This document shows, piece after piece, positions 1 through 6,428 of a DNA stretch of 13,285 nt. The notes under the pieces are model-generated. The model was given only the letters and a program-made list of their open reading frames with translations, did not search any database and had not been told where the DNA came from. This stretch comes from UBA2160 sp964588665 (GTDB lineage Bacteria > Chloroflexota > Dehalococcoidia > Lucifugimonadales > UBA1123). How positions within the stretch are numbered: the stretch's first letter is position 1; every line of letters begins with the position of its first letter. The position numbers and the translations under genes were made by a program. The DNA is taken from contig CAZPQQ010000084.1 in the NCBI GenBank assembly GCA_964588665.1, forward strand, positions 1-13,285, written 5' to 3'.

Positions 1-87
1 CGACGGCAGCGGGACCGCTCGATACGTGCGTCAGACCAATGATGAGCATGGGTTTGGCCGCCCTGGGTTACATAACATTTCCAAGCA

Positions 88-525
88 CTACTCAATATAC
101 CGTGGGTGCCAGCCCGGCCCGCTCCAGGTCACGATCTTTCGGGGCGTGATCCGCACCAGCGCCCGAGGCATGTGCTTAGTCTCGTCGAAATACTGGCCGC
201 CTCGTTCCTCGCCCATGTATCGAACCGCCCACGCCTTCCAATCCCCGAGCCACGCCGCGTCAACGATCTCCGCCGTTCCCTCGATGAGGGCGCGTGTGTG
301 AATCGCTTCGGTGGTGTCGATGCACGCGGAGACGCGAGGGTTGGCGCGGATGTTCTCGACCCACTGCGCCTGCCGCCGACCGCCGAGCAGAAAGTCACCG
401 TTGTCGTACTGGTACCAGAGCGGATTCACCGCTGGCCATCCCTCGGGTGTAATGGTCGCGAGCCTCATCAAGAGATCGCCGGTTGAAAGGAAGTCCTGCA
501 GTTGCTCGCTGGTCAGTGACGGCAT
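88..525 (-). CDS. PNPOx-like FMN/F420-binding split-barrel protein
   Basis: A 145-residue protein of the pyridoxamine 5'-phosphate oxidase-like split-barrel superfamily (PPOX class). Members bind FMN, F420 or heme and usually carry out small flavin-dependent redox reactions in the cytoplasm. The sequence shows the usual order: an N-terminal helix (LTSEQLQDFL), a strand with RLATITPEGWPAVNPLWYQY, a GGRRQAQWVENIRANPRVS segment typical of phosphate/cofactor binding, then an AxIEGTAEIV strand and a Trp-rich C-terminus (IVTWSGPGW). I start at the ATG at 525 because GGAGG lies a few bases upstream and the protein then has family length; an upstream GTG at 633 would overlap the divergent amidase. 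It is transcribed away from the amidase, and a TATGAT-like -10 on the minus strand (560-565) is a plausible promoter. The fold call is firm; cofactor and substrate are not known. Confidence 0.85.
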   Translation of the reverse strand: MPSLTSEQLQDFLSTGDLLMRLATITPEGWPAVNPLWYQYDNGDFLLGGRRQAQWVENIRANPRVSACIDTTEAIHTRALIEGTAEIVDAAWLGDWKAWAVRYMGEERGGQYFDETKHMPRALVRITPRKIVTWSGPGWHPRYIE

Positions 526-589
526 CCTCGCCTCCAAGGTTGGAATCGGTGTCGCCCGAATCATATCACCACGCGAATCCGGCCAGATG

Positions 590-595
590 TATAAT
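590..595 (+). promoter_or_regulatory. Probable -10 box of the amidase gene
   Basis: A perfect TATAAT sits 23 nt before the amidase ATG. I see no convincing TTGACA-like -35 at 16-18 nt upstream, so the call rests on the -10 match and its position. The leader would be only about 15-20 nt. The same stretch (526-618) must also hold the promoter of the divergent PNPOx-like gene. Confidence 0.5.
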
Positions 596-618
596 CGCCC
601 CTGAGAAAGGAGCGTCAC

Positions 619-1971
619 ATGACCCAGCCACACGAACTCACCATAACCGAGGCCGCGAAGGACATTCGAGACGGTGCCTTATCCAGCGTCGAGCTGATCG
701 AGGACCTGCTGGCCCGCGTGTCGCTGCTGGAGCGAGACCTCAACGTGTGGGTCACGATGGACGAAGCGGGCGTGCTGGCAACGGCGCGACAGCGCGATCT
801 GGAGCTCGCCGCTGAAGGACCGCGCGGACCGCTCCATGGCATCCCTGTCGGCATCAAGGACATCTACTACACCCAGGGCGTCAAGACCACAGCCTGTTCG
901 AAGATCCTCGCCGATTTCGTGCCCGACTACGACGCCACGACCGTCGCCAAGCTCAAGCAAGCCGGCGCGATCATCATGGGCAAGACCGTGACCACGGAGT
1001 TCGCGTGCGGCGACCCGCCCCCGACTCGGAACCCGTGGAACGCCGAGCACACCCCCGGTGGGTCGAGCTCCGGCTCGGCAGTCGGCGTCGCCGTCGGGAT
1101 GTTCCCAGCCGCCATGGGTTCCCAGACCGCGGGTTCGATCCTGCGGCCGGCGTCGTTCAACGGCATCGTCGGACTGAAGCCCACCTTCAGCCGCGTTAGC
1201 CGGTACGGCGTCGTCCCGGTCTCGTGGTCGTTGGACACGATGGGACCGTTCACGCGCACCGTCGAGGACGCGGCGCTCATGCTCAGCGTGCTGGCCGGGC
1301 ACGATCCCAAGGACTTCTCGTCGTCAACCCGGCCCGTGCCCGACTATCCGCGAGCGATCGGTTCGATGCAACACCCCCCTCGCATCGGCCGAATACGAAA
1401 GTTCTTCGACGACAACGCCAACGACGAGATGAGAGCCCATACCGACGCCATCAGCGACAGACTGGCTGACGCAGGGGCGATAATCGAAGACGTTGACCTG
1501 CCCTCCGATTTCGACACGATGCTGTCGGCCCACCGCGTGCTCATGACCGTCGAAGCCGCAACCGTGCACCAGGAGTGGTTTGAGTCCCGCGCCGACGAGT
1601 ACTCGCCCAACATCAGAGGCGTAATCGAGCAAGGCATGCTCACCCCGGCCGTCGCCTACGTCCAAGCCCAGCGCGTGCGACGACGGTTCCGGCGAGACTT
1701 GGAGGAAGCGCTGCGGCCCTACGACGTCGTGCTGTCGCCGTCCACCGTAGAACCGGCGCGGCGCGACCTCAGCACCACGGGCAACCCGATGTTCCAGACG
1801 CCGTTCACCTTCGGCGGTTTCCCGTCCATCACGCTGCCGTCCGGGCTCAGCGCCGACGGCCTGCCGCTCGGCATCCAGCTCGCCGCCGCGCCCTTCGCGG
1901 ACGAAACGCTGCTCGCGGCAGCTCGCTGGTGCGAAGAGGTCATCGACGTGAAACTGACTCCGCCCGTTTGA
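619..1971 (+). CDS. Amidase signature family hydrolase (GatA-like)
   Basis: A 450-residue amidase signature enzyme, hydrolysing a C-N amide bond through a Ser-cisSer-Lys triad in the cytoplasm. The triad is readable: Lys80 in GIPVGIKDIYY, cis-Ser149 in PGGSSSGSA and nucleophile Ser173 in GSQTAGSILRPASF. The 24-residue gap between the serines equals that in GatA and FAAH. The loop reads QTAGS rather than the commoner DTGGS, and it is followed by the conserved GIVGLKPTFSRVSRYGV. The C-terminus has TLPSGLSADGLPLGIQLAA, also typical. AAAGGAG ends about 8 nt before the ATG. It is monocistronic, with no GatB or GatC gene beside it, so a catabolic or stand-alone amidase is likelier than the tRNA amidotransferase subunit. 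The substrate cannot be told from sequence. Confidence 0.93.
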   Translation: MTQPHELTITEAAKDIRDGALSSVELIEDLLARVSLLERDLNVWVTMDEAGVLATARQRDLELAAEGPRGPLHGIPVGIKDIYYTQGVKTTACSKILADFVPDYDATTVAKLKQAGAIIMGKTVTTEFACGDPPPTRNPWNAEHTPGGSSSGSAVGVAVGMFPAAMGSQTAGSILRPASFNGIVGLKPTFSRVSRYGVVPVSWSLDTMGPFTRTVEDAALMLSVLAGHDPKDFSSSTRPVPDYPRAIGSMQHPPRIGRIRKFFDDNANDEMRAHTDAISDRLADAGAIIEDVDLPSDFDTMLSAHRVLMTVEAATVHQEWFESRADEYSPNIRGVIEQGMLTPAVAYVQAQRVRRRFRRDLEEALRPYDVVLSPSTVEPARRDLSTTGNPMFQTPFTFGGFPSITLPSGLSADGLPLGIQLAAAPFADETLLAAARWCEEVIDVKLTPPV

Positions 1972-2001
1972 AGGCAATTCCCCACACCACAAAACCCGAC
2001 A

Positions 2002-2544
2002 TTACCGCGCTCCGGGCCAGGGTCCGGGCTTGCGATCGGGTAGCTCTTGCTCGTAAGTCCCCTGGTCGAACATGATAAAACCACGAGCCAGGTAGTTCTT
2101 CAGGGCGTCCGGATGGTCCAACGTGCACGTGTGCAACCACATGCGCGAGGCGCCGATAGCCCATACGCGCTCGGTGGCCACGGTCAACAACCGCCCGCCG
2201 TACCCATTGCCGATGAAATCCGGCAGCAGGCCGATTTGTGCGAGTTCGACGTCGGCGCCAGCGGCGCCGTCAAGCTCGAAGTAGCCGGCCGGCGTGCCTT
2301 TCACGTATGCGACCCAGGTCTCGAGCTCGGGACGAGACACCCAATTGAGCCACTCTTGGTAGCTCCAGCCCAGCCTGTCGATCCAATACCAGTCGCCGCC
2401 GACAGCCGTGTACAGGAACCGGTTCAGCTCCGGCGACGGGATCTCCGCCCGTCTGAACTCGAGATCGGCTGCCTCGGCTCGACCGGGCGTCAATTGACTG
2501 GCGTCTGTCATTTCCAGGTGGTAGAGCGCAACTTTCGCTAGCAT
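2002..2544 (-). CDS. GNAT family N-acetyltransferase
   Basis: A 180-residue Gcn5-related N-acetyltransferase, transferring acetyl from acetyl-CoA to an amine. The acetyl-CoA pyrophosphate-binding loop is clear in QIGLLPDFIGNGYGGRLL (Q/RxxGxG/A type), preceded by strand beta-4 and followed by a helix and the late motif HPDALKNYLARGF. The N-terminal part (YHLEMTDASQL, ELNRFLYTAVGGDWYW) resembles a bacterial subfamily of unknown substrate. I chose the ATG at 2544 because homologues, from memory, begin a few residues before YHLEM and GGAAGGA lies 12 nt upstream; in-frame ATG 2583 and GTG 2586 would add 13-14 poorly conserved residues. It converges on the amidase with a gap of only 30 nt and is divergent from the thiolase unit. 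Family is sure; start is moderate; substrate unknown. Confidence 0.85.
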   Translation of the reverse strand: MLAKVALYHLEMTDASQLTPGRAEAADLEFRRAEIPSPELNRFLYTAVGGDWYWIDRLGWSYQEWLNWVSRPELETWVAYVKGTPAGYFELDGAAGADVELAQIGLLPDFIGNGYGGRLLTVATERVWAIGASRMWLHTCTLDHPDALKNYLARGFIMFDQGTYEQELPDRKPGPWPGAR

Positions 2545-2639
2545 GTTCGTATCCGGTCCTTCCGATGCGTTTTCGTCGATCATCACGATTCTATCTCATC
2601 CGTATCCATCGATCGGAGACAATCCTTGCCGGTCAGGGC

Positions 2640-2690
2640 TTGCGTCCGCCAGAGCGTGTAGTACAATGCGCCCATCGACTATTGGAGGTG
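2640..2690 (+). promoter_or_regulatory. Promoter and ribosome binding site of the thiolase-fold/DUF35 unit
   Basis: TTGCGT (2640-2645) and TACAAT (2662-2667) are 16 nt apart, a reasonable vegetative promoter with a weak -35. GGAGGTG (2684-2690) is a strong Shine-Dalgarno ending just before the ATG at 2698. The presence of a good promoter and ribosome binding site argues that the downstream gene is expressed despite its internal UGA codons. Confidence 0.5.
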
Positions 2691-2697
2691 AAGAGCG

Positions 2698-3849
2698 ATG
2701 ACCCTAAAGGGCAAGGTTGCCATCGTGGGCATCGGAGAAGTGCCGACCCGGAGAGTGATTCCGAACCGTACGATGATCGGCCTGTGTGCTGAAGCAGCGC
2801 GCGAAGCCATTGCAGATGCAGGGCTCACCAAGACTGACGTCAACGGTTTGGTCACCGACGGAGTCACCGCTCCGGCTGCGATGGCTGAATATATCGGCAT
2901 CAGGCCGACTTATGCGTCGGGCGTATCAATGCAAGGTGCAAGCGGAGCATCGGCCACCACCGCGGCTGCTTCCGCGATCAACGCGGGCCTATGCGACACC
3001 GTGCTGGTGGTCATGGGCAACTCGCGAATGGACCGAGCCGCGCCAGGAGGCGGGGGCGGGAGTGTCCGCTCGGAATGGGAGGACCCACACGGTCCATCCG
3101 CCGGCATGGGCAATTACTACGCGCAGATATACACGCGGCACATGCTCGAATTCGGCACCACTGAGGAACAGATGGCCAAGGTCGCCGCCGACGAGCGATT
3201 CAACGCCGTGGAAAACGAGAACGCCGTCTTCCACGGACAGGCCATCGACCGCCAGGACGTGCTCAACTCGAGATACATCAACTACCCGCTGAGACTGCTT
3301 GAGAGCGTGATGCCTTGCGACGGCGCTGCGGCGCTGATCATGACCAGGGCAGACCGAGCCAACTCTCTTCCCAACCGTCCCGTCTACGTGCTCGGCACCG
3401 GGATGGAGCAGGCCAACTCGAACATCTGGCAGACGGAACGGGTCACGACAACTCCGGTCAAGGGCTCCGCCGCCAGGGCATTCCAGATGTCAGGGTACGG
3501 CCCCAAAGATATGGAGTTCGCCGAATTCTACGATTGATACACCATCCTCGTGGCCGTGTGCCTCGAAGATGCCGGATTCATGAAGAAGGGCGAAGTCGGT
3601 CCTTGGTACGAATCCACCGATACGACGTATAAGGGCAGTTTCCCGGTCAACACCGACGGCGGCCAGCTCTCGGGCGGCCAACCCGGCCTCGCCGGAGGCT
3701 TCCGCCACGTGATCGAGGGCGCCCGCCAGATCATGGGCCGAGCGGGGAAAAGGCAGGTGGCCAAAAACGACCTCGCTATGGTGAATGGTTGAGGCGGCAC
3801 GGCGAGCGAAATGTGCTCGCTGGTCCTCGGTTCCGAGGAAACACTGTAA
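2698..3849 (+). CDS. Thiolase-fold (SCP-x/SCP2-thiolase-like) protein with two in-frame UGA codons; candidate selenoprotein
   Basis: Read through two UGA codons this gene gives 383 residues, the usual thiolase length. The N-terminal half starts KGKVAIVGIGEVPTRR with the expected helix-strand order up to GLCDTVLVVMGNSR. The first UGA (residue 280) interrupts AEFYD-X-YTI, where the SCP2-thiolase motif is (H/Y)DC(F/Y). Conserved sequence follows at once: LEDAGFMKKGE, PVNTDGGQLSGGQPG, then HVIEGARQIMG and GKRQV. The second UGA (residue 365) lies in VNG-X-GGTASEM, the CxG-motif position, and the frame runs on to TAA. In the CxS loop the nucleophilic Cys is missing (SMQGASGAS), as in some DUF35-partnered thiolase-like proteins, including retro-aldolases of the Ltp2 type; GHP is GQP. 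A DUF35 gene follows 35 nt after the TAA. I infer selenocysteine at both UGAs. The alternative is a pseudogene. Thiolase fold is sure; reaction unknown. Confidence 0.75.
3535..3537 (+). other. In-frame UGA 1, at the catalytic Cys position of the (H/Y)DC(F/Y) motif
   Basis: Codon 280 of the thiolase-fold frame is TGA, between GAT (Asp) and TAC (Tyr). Family members of the SCP2-thiolase type usually have Cys here (HDCF or YDCF), which is a catalytic-pocket residue. TGC or TGT to TGA is one base change, and Cys/Sec exchange at exactly such a position is the classical signature of a selenoprotein. Confidence 0.6.
3544..3570 (+). promoter_or_regulatory. Candidate bacterial SECIS hairpin downstream of UGA 1
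   Basis: Arms 3544-3550 (ATCCTCG) and 3564-3570 (CGAAGAT) pair at 6 of 7 positions. A T-T mismatch follows, then GGC (3552-3554) pairs with GCC (3560-3562), leaving the apical loop CGTGT (3555-3559). The loop begins 17 nt after the UGA, has G in its first two bases and carries GU. These match the bacterial SECIS consensus (loop of 3-14 nt at about 16-37 nt from the UGA, a G early in the loop) and the 17-nt spacing in E. coli fdhF. Confidence 0.5.
3790..3792 (+). other. In-frame UGA 2, at the CxG-motif position
   Basis: Codon 365 is TGA in VNG-X-GGTASEM. Thiolases place the second catalytic Cys of the CxG motif at or next to this turn; several homologues lacking that chemistry have Asn, Thr or Cys before GG. 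The 18 codons after it (GGTASEMCSLVLGS...) look like a normal thiolase C-terminus, so truncation here would remove a core strand. Confidence 0.5.
3800..3822 (+). promoter_or_regulatory. Candidate bacterial SECIS hairpin downstream of UGA 2
   Basis: A perfect 6-bp stem GCGAGC (3802-3807) / GCTCGC (3815-3820) is extended by a G-U and a C-G pair to 8 bp (3800-3822). The apical loop is GAAATGT (3808-3814), starting with G, and the first loop base is 16 nt after the UGA. Stem and spacing fit the bacterial SECIS consensus at its short limit; the loop lacks a GU near its 5' side, so it is weaker on loop sequence than the first. Confidence 0.45.
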
Positions 3850-3884
3850 CTACACCCTGAATCTGCCAGATGCAAGGCGATGAT

Positions 3885-4307
3885 ATGACCACCGAATACA
3901 CCAAACCGCTGCCTCGTCCGATAAACGAGGAAGTGTCCAAACCGTTCTGGGAGGCCGTGCGCCGCCACGAATTGGTAATGCCCCGGTGCAAGATATGCGC
4001 CAACCTGTACTTCTATCCTCGGGAGGTATGCCCCATCTGTCTGGCCGACGCCAGCGAGACTGAATGGGTGCCGGTGACCGGCAAGGGAAGGGTGTTTTCA
4101 TACACCATCGTTTACCAGGCCGCGAACCCGGCATTCCAGGCGGACACGCCCTACGTGTGGGCGATCATCCAGCTCGATGAGGGGACACGCATCCCGGCGA
4201 ACCTGGTTGAATGCGACATCGAAGACGCTGCGATCGACCTGCGCGTCGAAGCCGTCTTCGAGGACGTGACGCCTGAGCACACGCTGGTCAGGTTCCGACC
4301 GGTGTAG
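3885..4307 (+). CDS. DUF35 zinc-ribbon / OB-fold protein, partner of the thiolase-fold enzyme
   Basis: A 140-residue acyl-CoA-associated OB-fold protein. The N-terminal helix (PFWEAVRRHELVMPRC) leads into a rubredoxin-like zinc ribbon with ligands Cys35, Cys38, Cys49 and Cys52 (CKIC...CPIC). The OB-fold follows (TGKGRVFSYTIVYQAANPAF, PYVWAIIQLDEG, AVFEDVTPEHTLVRFRPV). Such proteins sit beside thiolase-like genes and form complexes with them: in archaeal acetoacetyl-CoA thiolase/HMG-CoA synthase the DUF35 subunit holds the CoA, and in actinobacterial Ltp2-ChsH2 it completes a retro-aldolase. The ATG at 3885 has AAGG 7 nt upstream; an in-frame ATG at 3870 has no ribosome site. It starts 35 nt after the TAA of the thiolase-fold frame, so co-translation of a full-length partner is expected. 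The intact partner argues against decay of the upstream gene. Confidence 0.92.
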   Translation: MTTEYTKPLPRPINEEVSKPFWEAVRRHELVMPRCKICANLYFYPREVCPICLADASETEWVPVTGKGRVFSYTIVYQAANPAFQADTPYVWAIIQLDEGTRIPANLVECDIEDAAIDLRVEAVFEDVTPEHTLVRFRPV

Positions 4308-4352
4308 CCCGGCATATTCGGCTGACCGCACGGGCAGCCTCGATAGACTTTG

Positions 4353-4387
4353 AAAAGAGACGGCGCTTTCGGGCGTCGTCTCTTTTT
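4353..4387 (+). terminator. Strong rho-independent terminator after DUF35
   Basis: Arms 4353-4366 (AAAAGAGACGGCGC) and 4373-4386 (GCGTCGTCTCTTTT) form 14 consecutive pairs with one G-U, a six-base loop TTTCGG and a T-run to 4387. The A-tract in the 5' arm makes it potentially bidirectional. It closes the thiolase-fold/DUF35 transcription unit 46 nt after the stop. Confidence 0.92.
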
Positions 4388-4546
4388 GCGCTCCGATCAT
4401 ACTCCCGTACTACGGGCCATCCTCCTGATGACCATCCCGTCGTCAATCCATCGTTCACGGCGATATCAGGCCTCTCGCCGATTACACGTCGCCAGCCAGG
4501 TCGTAGTATGGACTCATCGAAACCCACACCCTGGCAGGAGGACAAG

Positions 4547-4711
4547 ATGTTGAGCAGATTCTTCAAACTACCCCACCGCACTGGCTCCCGGTTCGACACG
4601 TACCTTTCGAGCGTGGTTCGCGTTGGCGGGTCCGGAGCGCCAACGGTTGACGAGGCCCGCAAAGACTACGCCGCGACGGTCAAGGCGGCGACTCTCTGGC
4701 GAGGACACTAA
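4547..4711 (+). CDS. Small basic protein of unknown function (54 residues)
   Basis: I do not recognise this protein. The ATG at 4547 is preceded by a perfect AGGAGG (4536-4541) with 5-nt spacing, among the best ribosome sites in the window. The product is 54 residues, with no membrane segment or signal peptide, a basic aromatic N-terminus (LSRFFKLPHRTGSRFD) and an acidic/alanine-rich C-terminal part (VDEARKDYAATVKAATLW). An in-frame ATG at 4508 would add 13 residues but lacks a ribosome site. It lies alone between the terminator at 4353-4387 and the rearranged permease locus, so it is probably monocistronic; a TAGTAT at 4503-4508 could be its -10. The call depends on the ribosome binding site, not on homology. 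Confidence 0.5.
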   Translation: MLSRFFKLPHRTGSRFDTYLSSVVRVGGSGAPTVDEARKDYAATVKAATLWRGH

Positions 4712-4761
4712 AACCTCACGCGGCGCCGCACGAAAATCTACCGCGCGCCAACCGCATCAGA

Positions 4762-4804
4762 TACAATAGAAACCGACGAACTTAAGGGGATTGCGATGGC
4801 GGCC
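4762..4804 (+). pseudogene. Orphan promoter, ribosome site and first codons of a disrupted gene
   Basis: TACAAT (4762-4767), AAGGGGA (4784-4790) and ATG (4796) with correct spacings look like a real translation start (ATG GCG GCC). Immediately after, at 4805, the sequence changes into an IS21-like end and the frame closes at 4871-4873 after only 25 codons. I read it as the 5' end of a gene, perhaps of the transporter operon, whose body was lost when an insertion element moved or deleted DNA. Confidence 0.4.
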
Positions 4805-4858
4805 TGTCAAGGGCGGAGTGAAAGTGTACCAGTGGGGCGGAGTAAAACCGCACGACTG
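4805..4858 (+). mobile_element. IS21-like terminal remnant with subterminal repeats
   Basis: The segment starts TGTCA and contains two imperfect copies with a 24-nt period, each opening with GGGCGGAGT (4811-4833 and 4835-4857), with the phrase AAAGTGTACCA in the first. Short terminal TG and several direct copies of such a motif are the typical layout of IS21-family ends. No transposase is present, so this would be a solo end left by excision, recombination or adjacent deletion. Confidence 0.4.
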
Positions 4859-4859
4859 A

Positions 4860-5312
4860 ACGGCGCAAGATGAGCGTCAAAGTTGTCGGGTATTGGTGGG
4901 GATACTCTCGGTCAATTCATGGTCGTTTTTCGCCCGACAGGTGCGAGGAGAGAGCCTCAAGCTCAGGACCACCGACTACGTGGCGCTGGCCAAGGTGGCA
5001 GGCGCTTCCACCCCACGGATCCTTGCACGGCACATATTCCCCGGCGTGGTGAACATCGTGATCGTGCTGGCGACGCTTCAGGTCGGCAATCTGATCCTAA
5101 CCGAGGCAATCCTGTCCTTCCTGGGTGCCGGAATTCCGCCCCCAACGCCTTCATGGGGGTCGATGATATCGGATGGGAGGACCTATCTGGCAACCGCATG
5201 GTGGATCGCGTTCTTCCCTGGCATGGCAATTTTCCTCACCGTTCTCGCCTTCAACTTCCTCGGAGACTGGCTGCGAGACAGATTGGACCCTCGTCTACGA
5301 CAACTGAATTGA
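4860..5312 (+). pseudogene. C-terminal half of a DppC/OppC-type ABC transporter permease
   Basis: The frame encodes the C-terminal ~140 residues of a peptide/nickel-type inner membrane permease (normal length about 280-300). The EAA-type cytoplasmic loop that docks the ATPase is intact (TDYVALAKVAGASTPRILARHIFP), followed by membrane segments around VVNIVIVLATLQVGNLILTEAIL and WWIAFFPGMAIFLTVLAFNFLGDWLRD, and the usual SFLGAGIPPPTPSWGSMI loop and ending LDPRL. The N-terminal membrane segments are missing: upstream the frame closes at 4857-4859 inside IS-like sequence. A TTG at 4893 could start a 139-residue product but has no clear ribosome site. No DppB-like permease or ATPase gene is in the window. 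A truncated, probably non-functional gene is the best reading. Confidence 0.8.
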
Positions 5313-5324
5313 GGTTAGAGTACC

Positions 5325-6356
5325 GTGGCACACCAACAAAACTCCAAAGCGACAATCAGGGTAGCGGCCATCGGCATGACGCACTGGCACTCTCTGTGGG
5401 ATGCCTCGTATCTTCTACATCTGGCCGCTATGCCGGATGTGGAGATCGTCGGGATACACGACTCCAGCGCTGAGACCGCGGCCCATAGAGCAAGCGAATT
5501 GGGGGGCGGCATACCGACGTTCACCGACTACCCGGCGATGCTGGCTGAGCTCGCTCCCGACTTCGTGTTGGCGCTGGGCACTCATGTGACGATGGCGGAG
5601 ATCGGTCACCATCTGCTAGACAAACGGATCCCGTTCATCATGGAAAAGCCCATGAGCTTCAACGCCCTCGAACTGGCAGGCGTCGTCGAAAAAGCCGATG
5701 CCACGGGCGGCTTCGCCTCCGCCCCGCTCGGCATGCGGTCCTCGCCCATCATCCATCACGCCAAACAACTGGCGGAGGCGGGCACGTGGGGGCAGATCAC
5801 TCACTTTTACCAACGGATGAACCGCCCAACGTCGGACCGATACCCGGCATGGGGCGCCTCGTGGATGCTTGACCCAGCCCAAGCCAACGGCGGGTGCCTG
5901 CGCAACCTCGGCTCACATGGCCTCGACAGCTTCGTTTACTTGACAGGCGAGGGCGAGAACATCGAGGTCCCAGGCGCCAGTCTAAGTTGGGGAACGTATC
6001 ATCAACCGATTGAGGACTACGCTTCAGTGCTAGTCAAATCCGCCCGCGGGGTGACCGGAACCATCGAGATCGGCAACGGGTTTCCGTACGACGGGACCGA
6101 CGGGCAGATAAAAGTCGCCTTCGAACGCGCGATCCTGATCACCGAAGGAAACGATATTGTGCTGCACACCGCCGACGGGTCGGAAACGATTAAACCCACG
6201 GGCGCGCCAACCGAGAGCGTGTTGCGCCGCACCATCGACGCCGCCGTCTCCGGCGGAAAACCTCCGGTCAGCGCCCGGGACTGCTACAATGCCGTCCGCT
6301 TGATCGATCTGGCGTATTTGGCGGCGGGCAACCCTTACGGCACGGCCGCTGTGTAA
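5325..6356 (+). CDS. Gfo/Idh/MocA family NAD(P)-dependent oxidoreductase
   Basis: A 343-residue cytoplasmic dehydrogenase of the glucose-fructose oxidoreductase / inositol dehydrogenase family, which usually oxidises or reduces a hydroxyl of a sugar or polyol. The N-terminal Rossmann strand and loop read IRVAAIGMTHWHSLW, with His/Thr replacing the usual GxGxxG glycines, a known variant in divergent members. The family EKP motif is present (FIMEKPMSFN, about residue 108), and the C-terminal sheet domain has GGCLRNLGSHGLDSFVYLTG, where the His and Asp are the likely catalytic region. Start is GTG 5325, 12 nt after the permease TGA, with GAGG overlapping that stop. The gene may once have belonged to a transporter operon for a sugar-like substrate. 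Family is sure; substrate unknown. Confidence 0.9.
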   Translation: MAHQQNSKATIRVAAIGMTHWHSLWDASYLLHLAAMPDVEIVGIHDSSAETAAHRASELGGGIPTFTDYPAMLAELAPDFVLALGTHVTMAEIGHHLLDKRIPFIMEKPMSFNALELAGVVEKADATGGFASAPLGMRSSPIIHHAKQLAEAGTWGQITHFYQRMNRPTSDRYPAWGASWMLDPAQANGGCLRNLGSHGLDSFVYLTGEGENIEVPGASLSWGTYHQPIEDYASVLVKSARGVTGTIEIGNGFPYDGTDGQIKVAFERAILITEGNDIVLHTADGSETIKPTGAPTESVLRRTIDAAVSGGKPPVSARDCYNAVRLIDLAYLAAGNPYGTAAV

Positions 6357-6428
6357 GTTAAATTGATCTCAATCCCATCTTCAAATTGGACGAAATAGAC
6401 ATGAAGCAACATAGGCAGGAGGTAGAAA

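Noticed and set aside
679..1302. Long minus-strand frame opposite the amidase
   Set aside because: Arg/Gly/Ala-rich shadow with no ribosome site or recognisable domain; the plus-strand amidase explains the region.
1972..2030. Terminator between the convergent amidase and GNAT genes
   Set aside because: The repeated CCGGG words there are direct, not inverted, and there is no T-run; no hairpin could be supported.
3550..3792. Separate 80-codon gene starting at GTG 3550 between the two UGAs
   Set aside because: It is the middle of the thiolase C-terminal domain in the same frame, has no ribosome binding site and cannot fold alone.
2698..3849. Genome-wide reassignment of UGA to a sense codon as the reason for the two internal UGAs
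   Set aside because: The amidase and glycyl radical enzyme frames end in TGA where family proteins end, and Trp is regularly encoded by TGG in all genes, so UGA is a normal stop here.
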